Source: Pandoraea sp. ASV26 (GTDB lineage Bacteria > Pseudomonadota > Gammaproteobacteria > Burkholderiales > Burkholderiaceae). From it: a stretch of DNA of 54,217 bases. Below the pieces are notes generated by a model that was not told where the DNA came from, made no database searches, and saw only the letters and a program-made list of their open reading frames with translations. Positions 34,153 to 41,800 of this stretch are shown piece after piece. The translations under genes and the position numbers were made by a program. Position 1 is the stretch's first letter. Every line of letters starts with the position of its first letter. The stretch covers positions 1-54,217 of the forward strand of contig NZ_JAELTP010000030.1 in the NCBI RefSeq assembly GCF_016428915.1, read 5' to 3'.

Positions 34153-35688
34153 ATGACTCGAATGATTCCTGCGATTCCCGCTACGCCTGCGATGCCTAAG
34201 ACGCCTAAGACGCCTAAGACGCCTGAGATGCCTGAGATGCCTGAGATGCCTACAACGCCTGCGATGAGATTCCCGGCGCTGTCCCGCACGGTGCTCGCGC
34301 TCGCGAGCGCGGCCACGTTGCTGGCGGGGTGTGCGGGTGTGCGTCACGAGCCGCTGCCGGCCGTGCCGGTCCCGGCGCAGTGGACGGGGACGCCGGTCGC
34401 TTCCACGCCCGCCGCGGCGCCCGTCTCCCCGGCCGGCGCGATTGCGCCGGACTTCTGGCGCGCGTTCGGCGACCCTGTGCTCGACCGTCTGATTGCCGAC
34501 GCGCTGGCCGTGAACAACGACCTCGCTGCGGCAGGTATCCGCGCATATCGCGCGCAGTTGCTGGCCGGGTTGGCGGACACCAATCTCACGCCGGGCGTGA
34601 CGGTGCAAGGTCAGGGGAGCGTGTCGCGCCGGTTGGACAACCAGGCGATGACGCGCGCAAGCGGCCTGACGGCGACGGCGAGCTACGAGCTGGACCTGTG
34701 GGGAAAGCTTGCCGCGCAACGCGACGCTGCGCGCTGGGAGTTCGAAGCCACCGAGGCTGACCGCGAAACCGCGCGTCTGGCGGTGATCAGCCTGACGGCG
34801 CAGTACTACTGGCAGATCGGGTATTTGAATCAGGTGATCGCTTACGCGCAAAGCGATATCGCGTACGGCGAGCAGGTTCTCGCGCTGGTTCGCTCGCGCT
34901 TTGCTGCGGGCGCTGTTTCGGCGCTGGACGTGGCGCAAGCCGAACAGACGTTGTCGGATCAGCGCGCGGCGCTCACGCAACTGCTGCAACAACGCACCGA
35001 GAACCGTAATGCACTGGCGATTCTGTTCGACCGTCCGCCGGAGCAGGCGGCCGACGAGCCGTCGGCGTTGCCCACGCAGGCGTTGCCTGTCGTGCCGGCC
35101 GGGTTGCCTGCCGAGTTGCTGGGCCGTCGTCCCGATCTGCGGGCTGCGGAGCTGCGTCTGCGAAAAATGCTCGCCAATGTCGACGTGGCGCGCACGAGTT
35201 TCTATCCGACATTCACCCTGACCGGAACGCTGGGGACATCGAGCACGTCGCTCGAGCGTGTGCTGGCCAATCCGTTTGGGACGTTGGGGTTGGGGCTGGC
35301 GTTGCCGTTCTTGCAGTGGAACACCATGCAATTGCAGATTCAGGTGTCTCAGGCGGAATTCGACGAAGCTGCCGTGAACTTCCGCAAGAGTCTTTTCACG
35401 GCCCTGAGCGAAGTCGAGAATGCGCTCTCGGCGCGCGAGCAACTGGCGAAGGAGGGTGAACAGCGCGCCCTGTCGCTGGCGCAGGCGCAGCGCGCGGAGG
35501 CGCTCTTTCGCTCGCGGTATCTCGCCGGCGCCATCGACATTCAGCCATGGCTGTTGCAGCAAAAGAGCCTGCGCGACGCACAGACGGCAGATGCAAAGGT
35601 GCGGCTGAACCGGTTGAACAATCGTATGGCGCTGTACAAGGCGCTGGGCGGGGCGGGCAACTCGGCGGACGTCAATCCCCCCGTCTGA
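34153..35688 (+). CDS. Outer-membrane efflux channel lipoprotein (TolC/NodT family) with repetitive N-terminus
   Basis: 511 residues from ATG 34153, chosen because GAGG (34140-34143) overlapping the macB stop is nine bases upstream. The lipoprotein signal itself begins only at MRFPALSRTVLALASAATLLAGC (ATG 34264); lipidated Cys is residue 60, or 23 if the later start is used. Between lie 9-base tandem repeats encoding x-[MTI]-P units. The mature part follows the NodT order: FWRAFGDPVLDRLIADALAVNNDLAAAG in outline, then SYELDLWGKLAAQRDAARWEFEA, AGAVSALDVAQAEQTL and LLGRRPDLRAAELRLR, with a duplicated second half. It would form the trimeric outer-membrane tunnel of the MacAB exporter. The gene converges on the histidine kinase and is followed by a strong hairpin. 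Confidence 0.9.
   Translation: MTRMIPAIPATPAMPKTPKTPKTPEMPEMPEMPTTPAMRFPALSRTVLALASAATLLAGCAGVRHEPLPAVPVPAQWTGTPVASTPAAAPVSPAGAIAPDFWRAFGDPVLDRLIADALAVNNDLAAAGIRAYRAQLLAGLADTNLTPGVTVQGQGSVSRRLDNQAMTRASGLTATASYELDLWGKLAAQRDAARWEFEATEADRETARLAVISLTAQYYWQIGYLNQVIAYAQSDIAYGEQVLALVRSRFAAGAVSALDVAQAEQTLSDQRAALTQLLQQRTENRNALAILFDRPPEQAADEPSALPTQALPVVPAGLPAELLGRRPDLRAAELRLRKMLANVDVARTSFYPTFTLTGTLGTSSTSLERVLANPFGTLGLGLALPFLQWNTMQLQIQVSQAEFDEAAVNFRKSLFTALSEVENALSAREQLAKEGEQRALSLAQAQRAEALFRSRYLAGAIDIQPWLLQQKSLRDAQTADAKVRLNRLNNRMALYKALGGAGNSADVNPPV
34180..34260 (+). repeat. Nine tandem 9-base units at the start of the channel gene
   Basis: Nine consecutive units of the form NNN-A(T/C)G-CCT: gctacgcct, gcgatgcct, three aagacgcct, three gagatgcct, acaacgcct. 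Two looser units precede them from 34162. They encode (x-M/T-P) and change copy number without shifting frame. Several units contain ATG. Confidence 0.85.
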
Positions 35689-35746
35689 GCAAGACGAGCA
35701 AGACGGCGGGATGGTTCAGCCCCAAAGGGCGATGCGGGAAGATGAG

Positions 35747-35791
35747 TCAGAAAGCCAACAGGCCGGCAATGCCGGCCTGTTGGCTTTCTGA
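35747..35791. terminator. Bidirectional terminator between channel gene and histidine kinase
   Basis: A perfect 21-bp inverted repeat: the arm 35747-35767 (starting TCAGAAAGCC) mirrors 35771-35791 (ending GGCTTTCTGA) around the loop AAT. It lies midway between two convergent genes, so it would end transcripts from both sides. A T-run is lacking but GGCTTTCTGA gives some U content. Confidence 0.75.
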
Positions 35792-35818
35792 CGGGGTCTG
35801 CGTCTGAGCGCGAGCGTC

Positions 35819-37402
35819 TCAGGCGGTGGCCTCGCCGGTCTCCAGCGATTTCGGCAGCGTGATCGTGAACGTGGTGCCCACACCGACCTGACTCGTCACT
35901 TCGATCGTGCCCTTATGGAACTCGATAGCGGCGTGAACCACGGCGAGACCGACACCGGAACCCTCCTCCAGTACCGCGTTGCTGCGTGAGCGGAACGACA
36001 TCTGGAAAATCTCCTTGAGTTCGTCTTCCGGGATACCCGTGCCGTTGTCGCGCAAAACGACGCGCAAAGCCTGGCCCGCGTCGGACACGCCGATGTCGAT
36101 GGCGGGCGCCACCATGGTGTACTTGGTGGCGTTGCTGATCAGGTTGATGAAGGCGTGGAACAGCACGTTGCTGTCGCCGATCATGCGGCTGTCGAGACCC
36201 TGAGCGGCTTGCACCGTGATCGTTGCGCCCGGGAACATGTCCGAGCCGACGCCGCGTACGTCCTCCAGCAGGGCGACGAGCGAGAGCTCGACGCGCTTGC
36301 CGAACTTTGGATCGTCGAGCGATGCGCTTTGCGCGGCGTCCAGCCAGTTCTGGATCAGGTTATTGAGCTTGGCGACAGCCTCGCGAATCTTCGTATAGCG
36401 CGGGCTCGAATCCGTTTCTTCGTTGCGCGGGCTCAGCAGGCGTTGCGCGTGACCGTCGATCACGTTGAGCAATGTGCGGAACTCGTGCGTGGCCATCGAG
36501 CGGAAGGTCTTCTGGAAGTTGTTGAGGCGTTCTTCGTTGGCCAGCGCGCGTTGCAGGATCGTGTTCTTGGCCGTGGCGAGCTTCTGGTTGCGCACGAGCG
36601 ACGACGTGCTCTCCTGGAACTTCGCGAGCGAGCGTGAGAGCGTGCCGATTTCGTCGCCGCGCGACAGCCACGGCAGGCGCAGCTTTTCCTTGCCCGTCAC
36701 GGCGCTGCCGGACAGCCGGATCAGGCGCGTGAGCGGCTTCAGGATGACCGCATCCACATAAATCAGGCAGAGCAGCGTGACGACGATCATCGCGGCGATC
36801 AGGCCGTCGATTTGCAGCAGACGGTTGCGCGCCGCCTTGTTCTTGGCCTCGACTTCCTTGATCAGCGCCTCTGTGCTGCGAAACACCAGCGAACCGAAGG
36901 TGCTGTTCGCCTGCGTGTACTTATTGTTCGATTCACCGCGATAAAGCTTCGCGGCGTCATTCAGCTTGCCGGCCTGGGCGAGCTGAAACACCTGATTCGA
37001 GGCGCGCCGGTATTGGGCCCATTGCGTCTGGAATTTCGAGAAGGCCAGACGGAATTCGTCGTGGACGAGCACCTTCTGATAGCGCTCCGAGGCCGTTTTG
37101 ATCTTGTCGTCGAACTCGGCGGCGGCGGCGCGAATATCGGCGAGGGCCTTGGGCGACATCGGGGCCAGGGCTTCCGACTCGACGGTGCGGAAGTCCGAGA
37201 TGTAGTCGTTGAGTTCCTCGAGCACGGCGAGGTGTTCGATCTGGGTGCGTTCGGCCTCGATGGCGCGGCGCTGGGAGGCGTCGACTTCGCGGTGCACCAC
37301 AACGCCCACCGCGATCATGGCGATGAGGCAGAGGGCGAGCAGGAGATACATCCTGCGCCGGATCGGGAGTTGCTTGCTGGATGAGGAAGACGCTTTAGCC
37401 AT
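35819..37402 (-). CDS. Sensor histidine kinase with periplasmic helical sensor domain
   Basis: 527 residues from ATG 37402 (MAKASSSSSKQLPIRRRMYL). Membrane segments at about 18-37 and 199-222 enclose a 160-residue, charged, helical periplasmic domain like the four-helix-bundle sensors of chemoreceptors. HAMP follows (ILKPLTRLIRLSGSAV, WLSRGDEIGTLSRSLAKF). The phospho-acceptor is H306 in MATHEFRTLLNVIDGHAQRL. The ATPase lid and G boxes are intact: NLISNATKY, LRDNGTGIPEDELKEIF and GSGVGLAVVHAAIEFHKG. It autophosphorylates and passes phosphate to the response regulator encoded 49 bases upstream. As the pair lies between the exporter and the three-peptide operon, it may sense the exported peptides or membrane stress; this is inference. 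Confidence 0.92.
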   Translation of the reverse strand: MAKASSSSSKQLPIRRRMYLLLALCLIAMIAVGVVVHREVDASQRRAIEAERTQIEHLAVLEELNDYISDFRTVESEALAPMSPKALADIRAAAAEFDDKIKTASERYQKVLVHDEFRLAFSKFQTQWAQYRRASNQVFQLAQAGKLNDAAKLYRGESNNKYTQANSTFGSLVFRSTEALIKEVEAKNKAARNRLLQIDGLIAAMIVVTLLCLIYVDAVILKPLTRLIRLSGSAVTGKEKLRLPWLSRGDEIGTLSRSLAKFQESTSSLVRNQKLATAKNTILQRALANEERLNNFQKTFRSMATHEFRTLLNVIDGHAQRLLSPRNEETDSSPRYTKIREAVAKLNNLIQNWLDAAQSASLDDPKFGKRVELSLVALLEDVRGVGSDMFPGATITVQAAQGLDSRMIGDSNVLFHAFINLISNATKYTMVAPAIDIGVSDAGQALRVVLRDNGTGIPEDELKEIFQMSFRSRSNAVLEEGSGVGLAVVHAAIEFHKGTIEVTSQVGVGTTFTITLPKSLETGEATA

Positions 37403-37451
37403 GCGGGCGATCCGTCGCGAAAATGAGAGCTGAGGCTGAGATCTGAGGCGA

Positions 37452-38054
37452 TCAAAGCTGAATGATATTGAGCAGTGCGGCGCGTACCACGGCTTCGGTG
37501 CGCGTGGCGACATTGAGCTTCTCGCGGGCGTTGTCGATGTGAAAATCCACCGTGCGTTTGCCCAGATCGAGAATGATCGAGATTTCGGCCGATGTCTTGC
37601 CGCGTGCCGACCATTGCAGCACTTCCACTTCCCGCTTGGTCAGGCCGAAGGGCAGCGGCGCGCCATCGGGCATGTCCTCGTGTTCGGTGTATTTGCGAAT
37701 GACGGTATCGAGCACGTCGAAGTCGACCGGCTTGAGCATGTACTCGTCGGCGCCGGTGCTGTGCCCGCGCATGATCGATTCCTTGTCGGCGTTGCCCGTC
37801 AGGAAGATGAAGGGGATCTTGCGTTCGCCCTGGATGATGCTGCGCGCGCTTTCCAGAAACTCGAAGCCGGTCATGCCCGGCACATTGACGTCGCACAGGA
37901 TGACATCCGGCATGAACGACGCAAGCGTCGCCAGTGCGGTCGTAAAGTCGTGCGCCACTTTGACGGCGTAACCCCGATCCGTCAAATCCTCTCGAATCAG
38001 GTCGGCCGAATCGCGGTCGTCTTCAATGCAAAAAACTTTTGTGGGAGATGACAT
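37452..38054 (-). CDS. LuxR-type response regulator
   Basis: 200 residues. The receiver domain holds the acidic pair E11-D12-D13, phospho-acceptor D55 in VILCDVNVPGMTGFEFLESA, T in FLTGNADKESI and K in YMLKPVDFDVLD. The C-terminal helix-turn-helix is LTKREVEVLQWSARGKTSAEIS, then KRTVDFHIDNAREKLNVATR. This wording (ARGKTSAEIS, TVDFHI.NA..KLN...RTEAV) is closer to autoinducer-type LuxR domains than to NarL. It is first in a two-gene operon with the histidine kinase. GAAATTTCCCC at 38116-38125, upstream of its start, echoes the ATTTCCCC of the two peptide promoters, a weak hint of autoregulation. Confidence 0.92.
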   Translation of the reverse strand: MSSPTKVFCIEDDRDSADLIREDLTDRGYAVKVAHDFTTALATLASFMPDVILCDVNVPGMTGFEFLESARSIIQGERKIPFIFLTGNADKESIMRGHSTGADEYMLKPVDFDVLDTVIRKYTEHEDMPDGAPLPFGLTKREVEVLQWSARGKTSAEISIILDLGKRTVDFHIDNAREKLNVATRTEAVVRAALLNIIQL

Positions 38055-38186
38055 CCCTCTGGCCCCGATTTTTTATATGGAATAGTGAAATCCTACTAAA
38101 AAATCACCGTACGACGAAATTTCCCCTAATGCCACATTGGTGACATATCGGTTCTGCCCCTGGGGCTCGCCGCGTGACGGAAAGAA

Positions 38187-38211
38187 AAAGGACCGCTCGG
38201 AGCGGTCCTTT
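38187..38211 (-). terminator. Strong intrinsic terminator of the three-peptide operon
   Basis: AAAGGACCGCT (38187-38197), loop CGG, AGCGGTCCTTT (38201-38211): an 11-bp perfect stem followed, on the minus strand, by a T-rich tail (TTTTTCTTTCC). It lies 21 bases past the last peptide stop, so the peptide transcript ends here and the regulator gene beyond it needs its own promoter. Confidence 0.85.
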
Positions 38212-38232
38212 CTTCGTTGTCGTCATGGTGAT

Positions 38233-38307
38233 TCAGAAGGGCAACGACAGAAAGTGACCGAATTTTTCGTACAGTTCCGTGGCGGCGCGGAAGAGGACTG
38301 CGGGCAT
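38233..38307 (-). CDS. Small amphipathic peptide C (24 residues)
   Basis: Starts MPAVLFRAATELYEK and ends FGHFLSLPF. GAGGAG (38315-38320) lies seven bases before the ATG, a near-perfect ribosome site. Helical-wheel reading by eye puts Arg7, Glu11, Glu14 and Lys15 on one side and Val, Leu, Phe on the other. It is last in the run of three peptide genes, just before the terminator. Like peptide 1 and peptide A it begins with MP. The ending GHFLSLPF resembles GHFFGY of peptide B in its GHF step. Role unknown; a secreted membrane-active or signalling peptide is the working idea. Confidence 0.6.
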   Translation of the reverse strand: MPAVLFRAATELYEKFGHFLSLPF

Positions 38308-38369
38308 GTTGATTCTCCTCGAATCGTGGATTTGAAAGGGGATCGGCGGAAGATGGCCGAATTTGCCAA

Positions 38370-38474
38370 TCAGTAGCCGAAGAAGTGGCCGACGGTTATG
38401 GCGCACTGCATGCCGGTCTCGACGCAGGTGTCGTCGGTCAGCAGGCGCTCGATGAGGTCGTAGAGGTGGCTCAT
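38370..38474 (-). CDS. Small two-cysteine peptide B (34 residues)
   Basis: Starts MSHLYDLIERLLTDD and ends CAITVGHFFGY. GGAG (38484-38487) lies nine bases before the ATG. The N-terminal half is an acidic amphipathic helix (LYDLIERLL); Cys17 and Cys24 could form a disulfide once outside the cytoplasm. The aromatic C-terminus GHFFGY may be a functional tip. It is the middle gene of the run, separated by 39 and 62 bases from its neighbours, each with its own ribosome site. No known family recognised. Confidence 0.55.
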   Translation of the reverse strand: MSHLYDLIERLLTDDTCVETGMQCAITVGHFFGY

Positions 38475-38513
38475 GATGTCGTTCTCCGGGTTCTGGTCAG
38501 GTTGAGCGGCGGT

Positions 38514-38588
38514 TCAGCCGAAGATCGGGGCGATGACGCCGACGAGGCCGAGGAGGGCGGGAAAGCCGTAGGTGATGATGGCGGGCAT
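38514..38588 (-). CDS. Small hydrophobic peptide A (24 residues), paralogue of peptide 1
   Basis: Starts MPAIITYGFPALL and ends GLVGVIAPIFG. AAGGAG (38596-38601) lies seven bases before the ATG. It carries no charged side chain at all. The C-terminal part aligns with peptide 1 at 30486-30563 (GLV-x-[IV]-x-P-[FI]-[IF]-G), and both genes are first in their transcription unit and have the same upstream motifs. It opens the run A-B-C that ends at the terminator 38187-38211. Too hydrophobic to be an ordinary soluble protein; likely inserts into or passes through membranes. Confidence 0.65.
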   Translation of the reverse strand: MPAIITYGFPALLGLVGVIAPIFG

Positions 38589-38691
38589 GTTGTTTCTCCT
38601 TGATTCGGTGTGTCGTGGTTTCGGGTTTCGGCTGCCGCTGTGTTGCGTCAGTCGGTGAGTGAAGTATCGTCACCGGCCCTCGCTGGCGAAA

Positions 38692-38725
38692 CTGTGATTA
38701 GTACAAGTCGGGCCGATTTCCCCGG
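38692..38725 (-). promoter_or_regulatory. Upstream regulatory motifs of peptide locus 2
   Basis: CTGTGATTAGTACAAGT (38692-38708) and CGATTTCCCCGG (38714-38725), read on the plus strand, repeat the two motifs found at 30302-30368 in front of peptide 1. They lie 103 bp upstream of peptide A and about 165 bp upstream of the divergent autotransporter, so one bound regulator could serve both. The order of the two blocks and their orientation relative to the peptide gene are inverted compared with locus 1. Confidence 0.6.
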
Positions 38726-38745
38726 AATCGGCAGTGTGAAAAATA

Positions 38746-38760
38746 AAATAATCATTATTT
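38746..38760. promoter_or_regulatory. Fur-box-like palindrome upstream of the autotransporter
   Basis: AAATAAT-C-ATTATTT is a perfect 7-bp palindrome with a single central base. Its core AATAATCATTATT matches the right two-thirds of the Fur consensus (GATAATCATTATC) in 11 of 13 positions. Located 129 bp before the autotransporter start. Iron control is inference. Confidence 0.45.
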
Positions 38761-38820
38761 AACAGTGACTTGCAGGAGGTTTTGCCGAAACCCCGTATAA
38801 ATCGCAGTGACGATTTTTTG

Positions 38821-38886
38821 AGTACTCCGTACCATGCGCTTCGCATTACAGATCATTACAAAAGTCAGGCATGGATACGGAGTACT
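38821..38886 (+). promoter_or_regulatory. Hairpin sequestering the ribosome site of the autotransporter
   Basis: AGTACTCCGT (38821-38830) pairs perfectly with ACGGAGTACT (38877-38886), and CCATG (38832-38836) with CATGG (38870-38874), leaving a 33-base loop. The ribosome site GGAG (38879-38882), six bases before the ATG at 38889, is completely inside the stem. The loop holds two direct copies of CATTACA (38844-38850, 38854-38860). Such a layout suits a translational switch (RNA thermometer, small-RNA or ligand control). Function is inference; the pairing is plain in the sequence. Confidence 0.6.
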
Positions 38887-38888
38887 GA

Positions 38889-41800
38889 ATGAGGACGATT
38901 CGGATGACCAGCGTCGCGTTTGCGGCGCTCTGCACCATGGCGTCGGCCGCGCAGGCCTATACGTCCATCAACATCAAGGACAGTGATGGCTCGCCGTTCA
39001 TAGAGGCGCGGCTGTTTTCCCCGACGGACGGTCCCTATGCCCCCGGCGTCAACGGTCAGCCGGGAGAGACTTCGGCGGGCACGCTGTCGCCGCTGCAAAC
39101 CGACCAGATGCGCGCTGCATTGAACTACTGGGCGGGAATCATCAAGGTGACGCCGGGGCGCGCTCCGGCCATCATCAATGTCGGCGTGATCACGGATGCA
39201 AACGCGTTCGCGCTGAGTCCGAACGTATTCGCACCGAGGGATCCGGACGCGGTCGGCAACCTGAATCCGACGCTGGTACAGGCTGCGCTGCAAAATATCA
39301 ATCTCGGCGGCCCGACGTATGAGGGCGCACATGGCCAGATCACGTTGGGCAATATGGATTTCTCGACGGCGCCGTATGCGCCGTCGCAGATTCCACTCAA
39401 TTCGAAAGCGGATCTGACGGCAGTGATGGCTCATGAGGTCGCCCATGCGCTGGGGGTCTCGGCCAACGTGCTCGAGAAAGAGTTGCAGGGAGGGGGCCAT
39501 TACAACTGGTTCGCGAGCGTCCTCGACAGTTGGTCTGCGCACCTGTACGACGACAACGGTCGCCCCGCCCAGGCGGGACAACTGATCCTCACCCCGGAAA
39601 ACAAGAACGATTACGACGCCAGCGCGTTCGACATTCGCCTGGACAAGGGTTATTTCAGCGGCGATCACGTCAGGGAGGTGCTGGCTGGGGCGATGAACGG
39701 CGCTGTTCCGGTGAAGGCAATGTCCTACCCGGACGGCGAGCAACCGCGCTACGACGGGCCGATTCTTTCGCATATTGAGCTTAAGAACAGCCTGATGAGC
39801 CACCAGTCCTACCGCAATTACACGGGGTTCATGGAGGTGGAACTGGCCATGTTGCAAGACATCGGCTACGACATTGACCGGCGCAACTTCTTTGGCCGCT
39901 CGATCTACAACGACGGCCTGACCGTCGTGAACGACAACCCGTTCTTCGGCCGCAATGCAGACGGCACCGATTACGTGCCGAACACCTACAACACGGCCAC
40001 GCAAGGCCTCGGTCTGCATATCTACGGCAGCGGGAATACGGTGTCGCAGCGCGCCGACCTGCTCACCGCCGGTGCCGGCGGTGCGGGCATTCGCGTCGAT
40101 GGCGCCGCCAACCATGTGACGGTCCTGCCGGGCACGCGCATCTACGCAGACGGTGCTAACGGGCGTGGTGTGATGTTCACGTACGGCAAGGACCATACGT
40201 TCGTGCAGCGCGGTGACGTGCAGGCACTCGGTGATAACGGCATTGCGGCCAGCTTCGACTTCGGCCATAACGCGCTGGGCGATTACGGCAGTACGGGCAA
40301 AAACGGTGACTATCGCGGTTCTTACATCTACGTGGCTTATGACTCGAACAACCAGCCCCTGCCATTGCTCGACGAACTCAATGGTCCTCTGGTCAGCCGC
40401 GCGGACATCACCGGTCGTCTTGCGGGCAAGTACGCGTCGCTGTACATGTCGGAGAACGGTTACGTCGGGCAAATCAATATCATGCGCGGGGCGGCGCTTT
40501 ACGGCGACATCGTGTCGAAGTACGCCGAGCGCGACAGCAGCGGTGCGCTGCTGCTGACCCATCTGAGCTTCGGTTTGACGCCCGATGCGAACGGCGTTGC
40601 CACGACGACGCCGGATGCCACGTTCAATCTGCGCTATGACGGCAACATCGTCGGCAGCAATCTGGCGCTGACGATGGCGGGCGGCACGACCCAGATCAAC
40701 GGCGATCACACGGTGCACGACGTGGCGGTCAACAATGGCGCTACCCTGACCGGCAACAGTCGTTACAAACTCGATCCGGCAGGTGGCTTCGTCAACGCGG
40801 GCACGGTCGCTCCGTCGCTGGTGGGCGGCTTCATCGGCATTGACGGTAACTACCAGCAGACAAGCACTGGCCGTCTCGTCTCGTCGTTGGCGGCGGATGG
40901 CACTTTCAGCAAGCTGCTGGTGAGCGGCAACGCGGCGCTTGACGGCACGCTTGCGATTGCGCCGCAGCGCGGCTGGTACGCCAGCGGCCTGACGGTCTCG
41001 TCGGACCAGTGGCTGAACGCATCGAGCATCAGCGGCGCGTTCGCCAACGTGACGACGCTGCTCTCATCGCCGACGCTGCTGGCCACTGCGACGTCGCTTG
41101 GCGGCAACACCTATCGCGTGGCGGTGACGCGTACGGCGAATGCTTATTCCCAGTACGGCACCGACGGCAACAGCCAGCGGGTCGGCGCGGCGCTCGACAC
41201 GATCGCGGGGAGTGCTGGCACGGACTTGCAGCCGTTGGTCGCGGCGCTGGACTTCTCGGCGGCGGACGGCAGCGGCATTGCCAGGACGTTGCCGCAACTC
41301 ACCCCGGCCGCGTATGGGGCGATGTTCACCGGCGGTTTGTTGCGTGAGCGTCAGATTACCGACCTGGTTGCGGCGGCAGTGGGCGCCGATGGCGTGACGG
41401 GCGGTGGTGGCGGTGGTGGTGGCGGCGATAGTGCCGGCGATCGCGAGATCAAGGGCAACTGGCGCGCATTCGCGATGCCGTTCGGCAGCGGGTACTGGCG
41501 TGGGCGCGATGGCGACATGGCGGGGGCGAGCGGCAACACGTACGGCGTGGTGTTTGGCGTTGAGAAGGTGGCGGGTGAGGGGCGCGACTGGGCGTTCGGC
41601 GCGCATGGTTCGATCAGTGGTCAGTCGACGCGTCTGGACGGTCAGACGCCTGGCTCCGGCAGGACCACGGCGCTCGATGTTGGTGTGCATGCGCGCTATG
41701 CGCCGGATCTGAGTGCAGGGCCGCATGCGTTTGCGTCAGTGCGTGTCGGTGTTGAAGATGGCCGCGTTGACCGCACGATTGCTGTGAACGGGTATTCGGC

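Noticed and set aside
33706-35562. 618-codon minus-strand ORF opposite macB and the channel gene
   Set aside because: Antisense shadow; includes the mirrored 9-base repeat as a simple Gly/Val/Ile run and no domain.
38116-38125. Third copy of the CGATTTCCCCGG motif upstream of the response regulator
   Set aside because: Only ATTTCCCC matches; too short to claim, mentioned merely as a hint.
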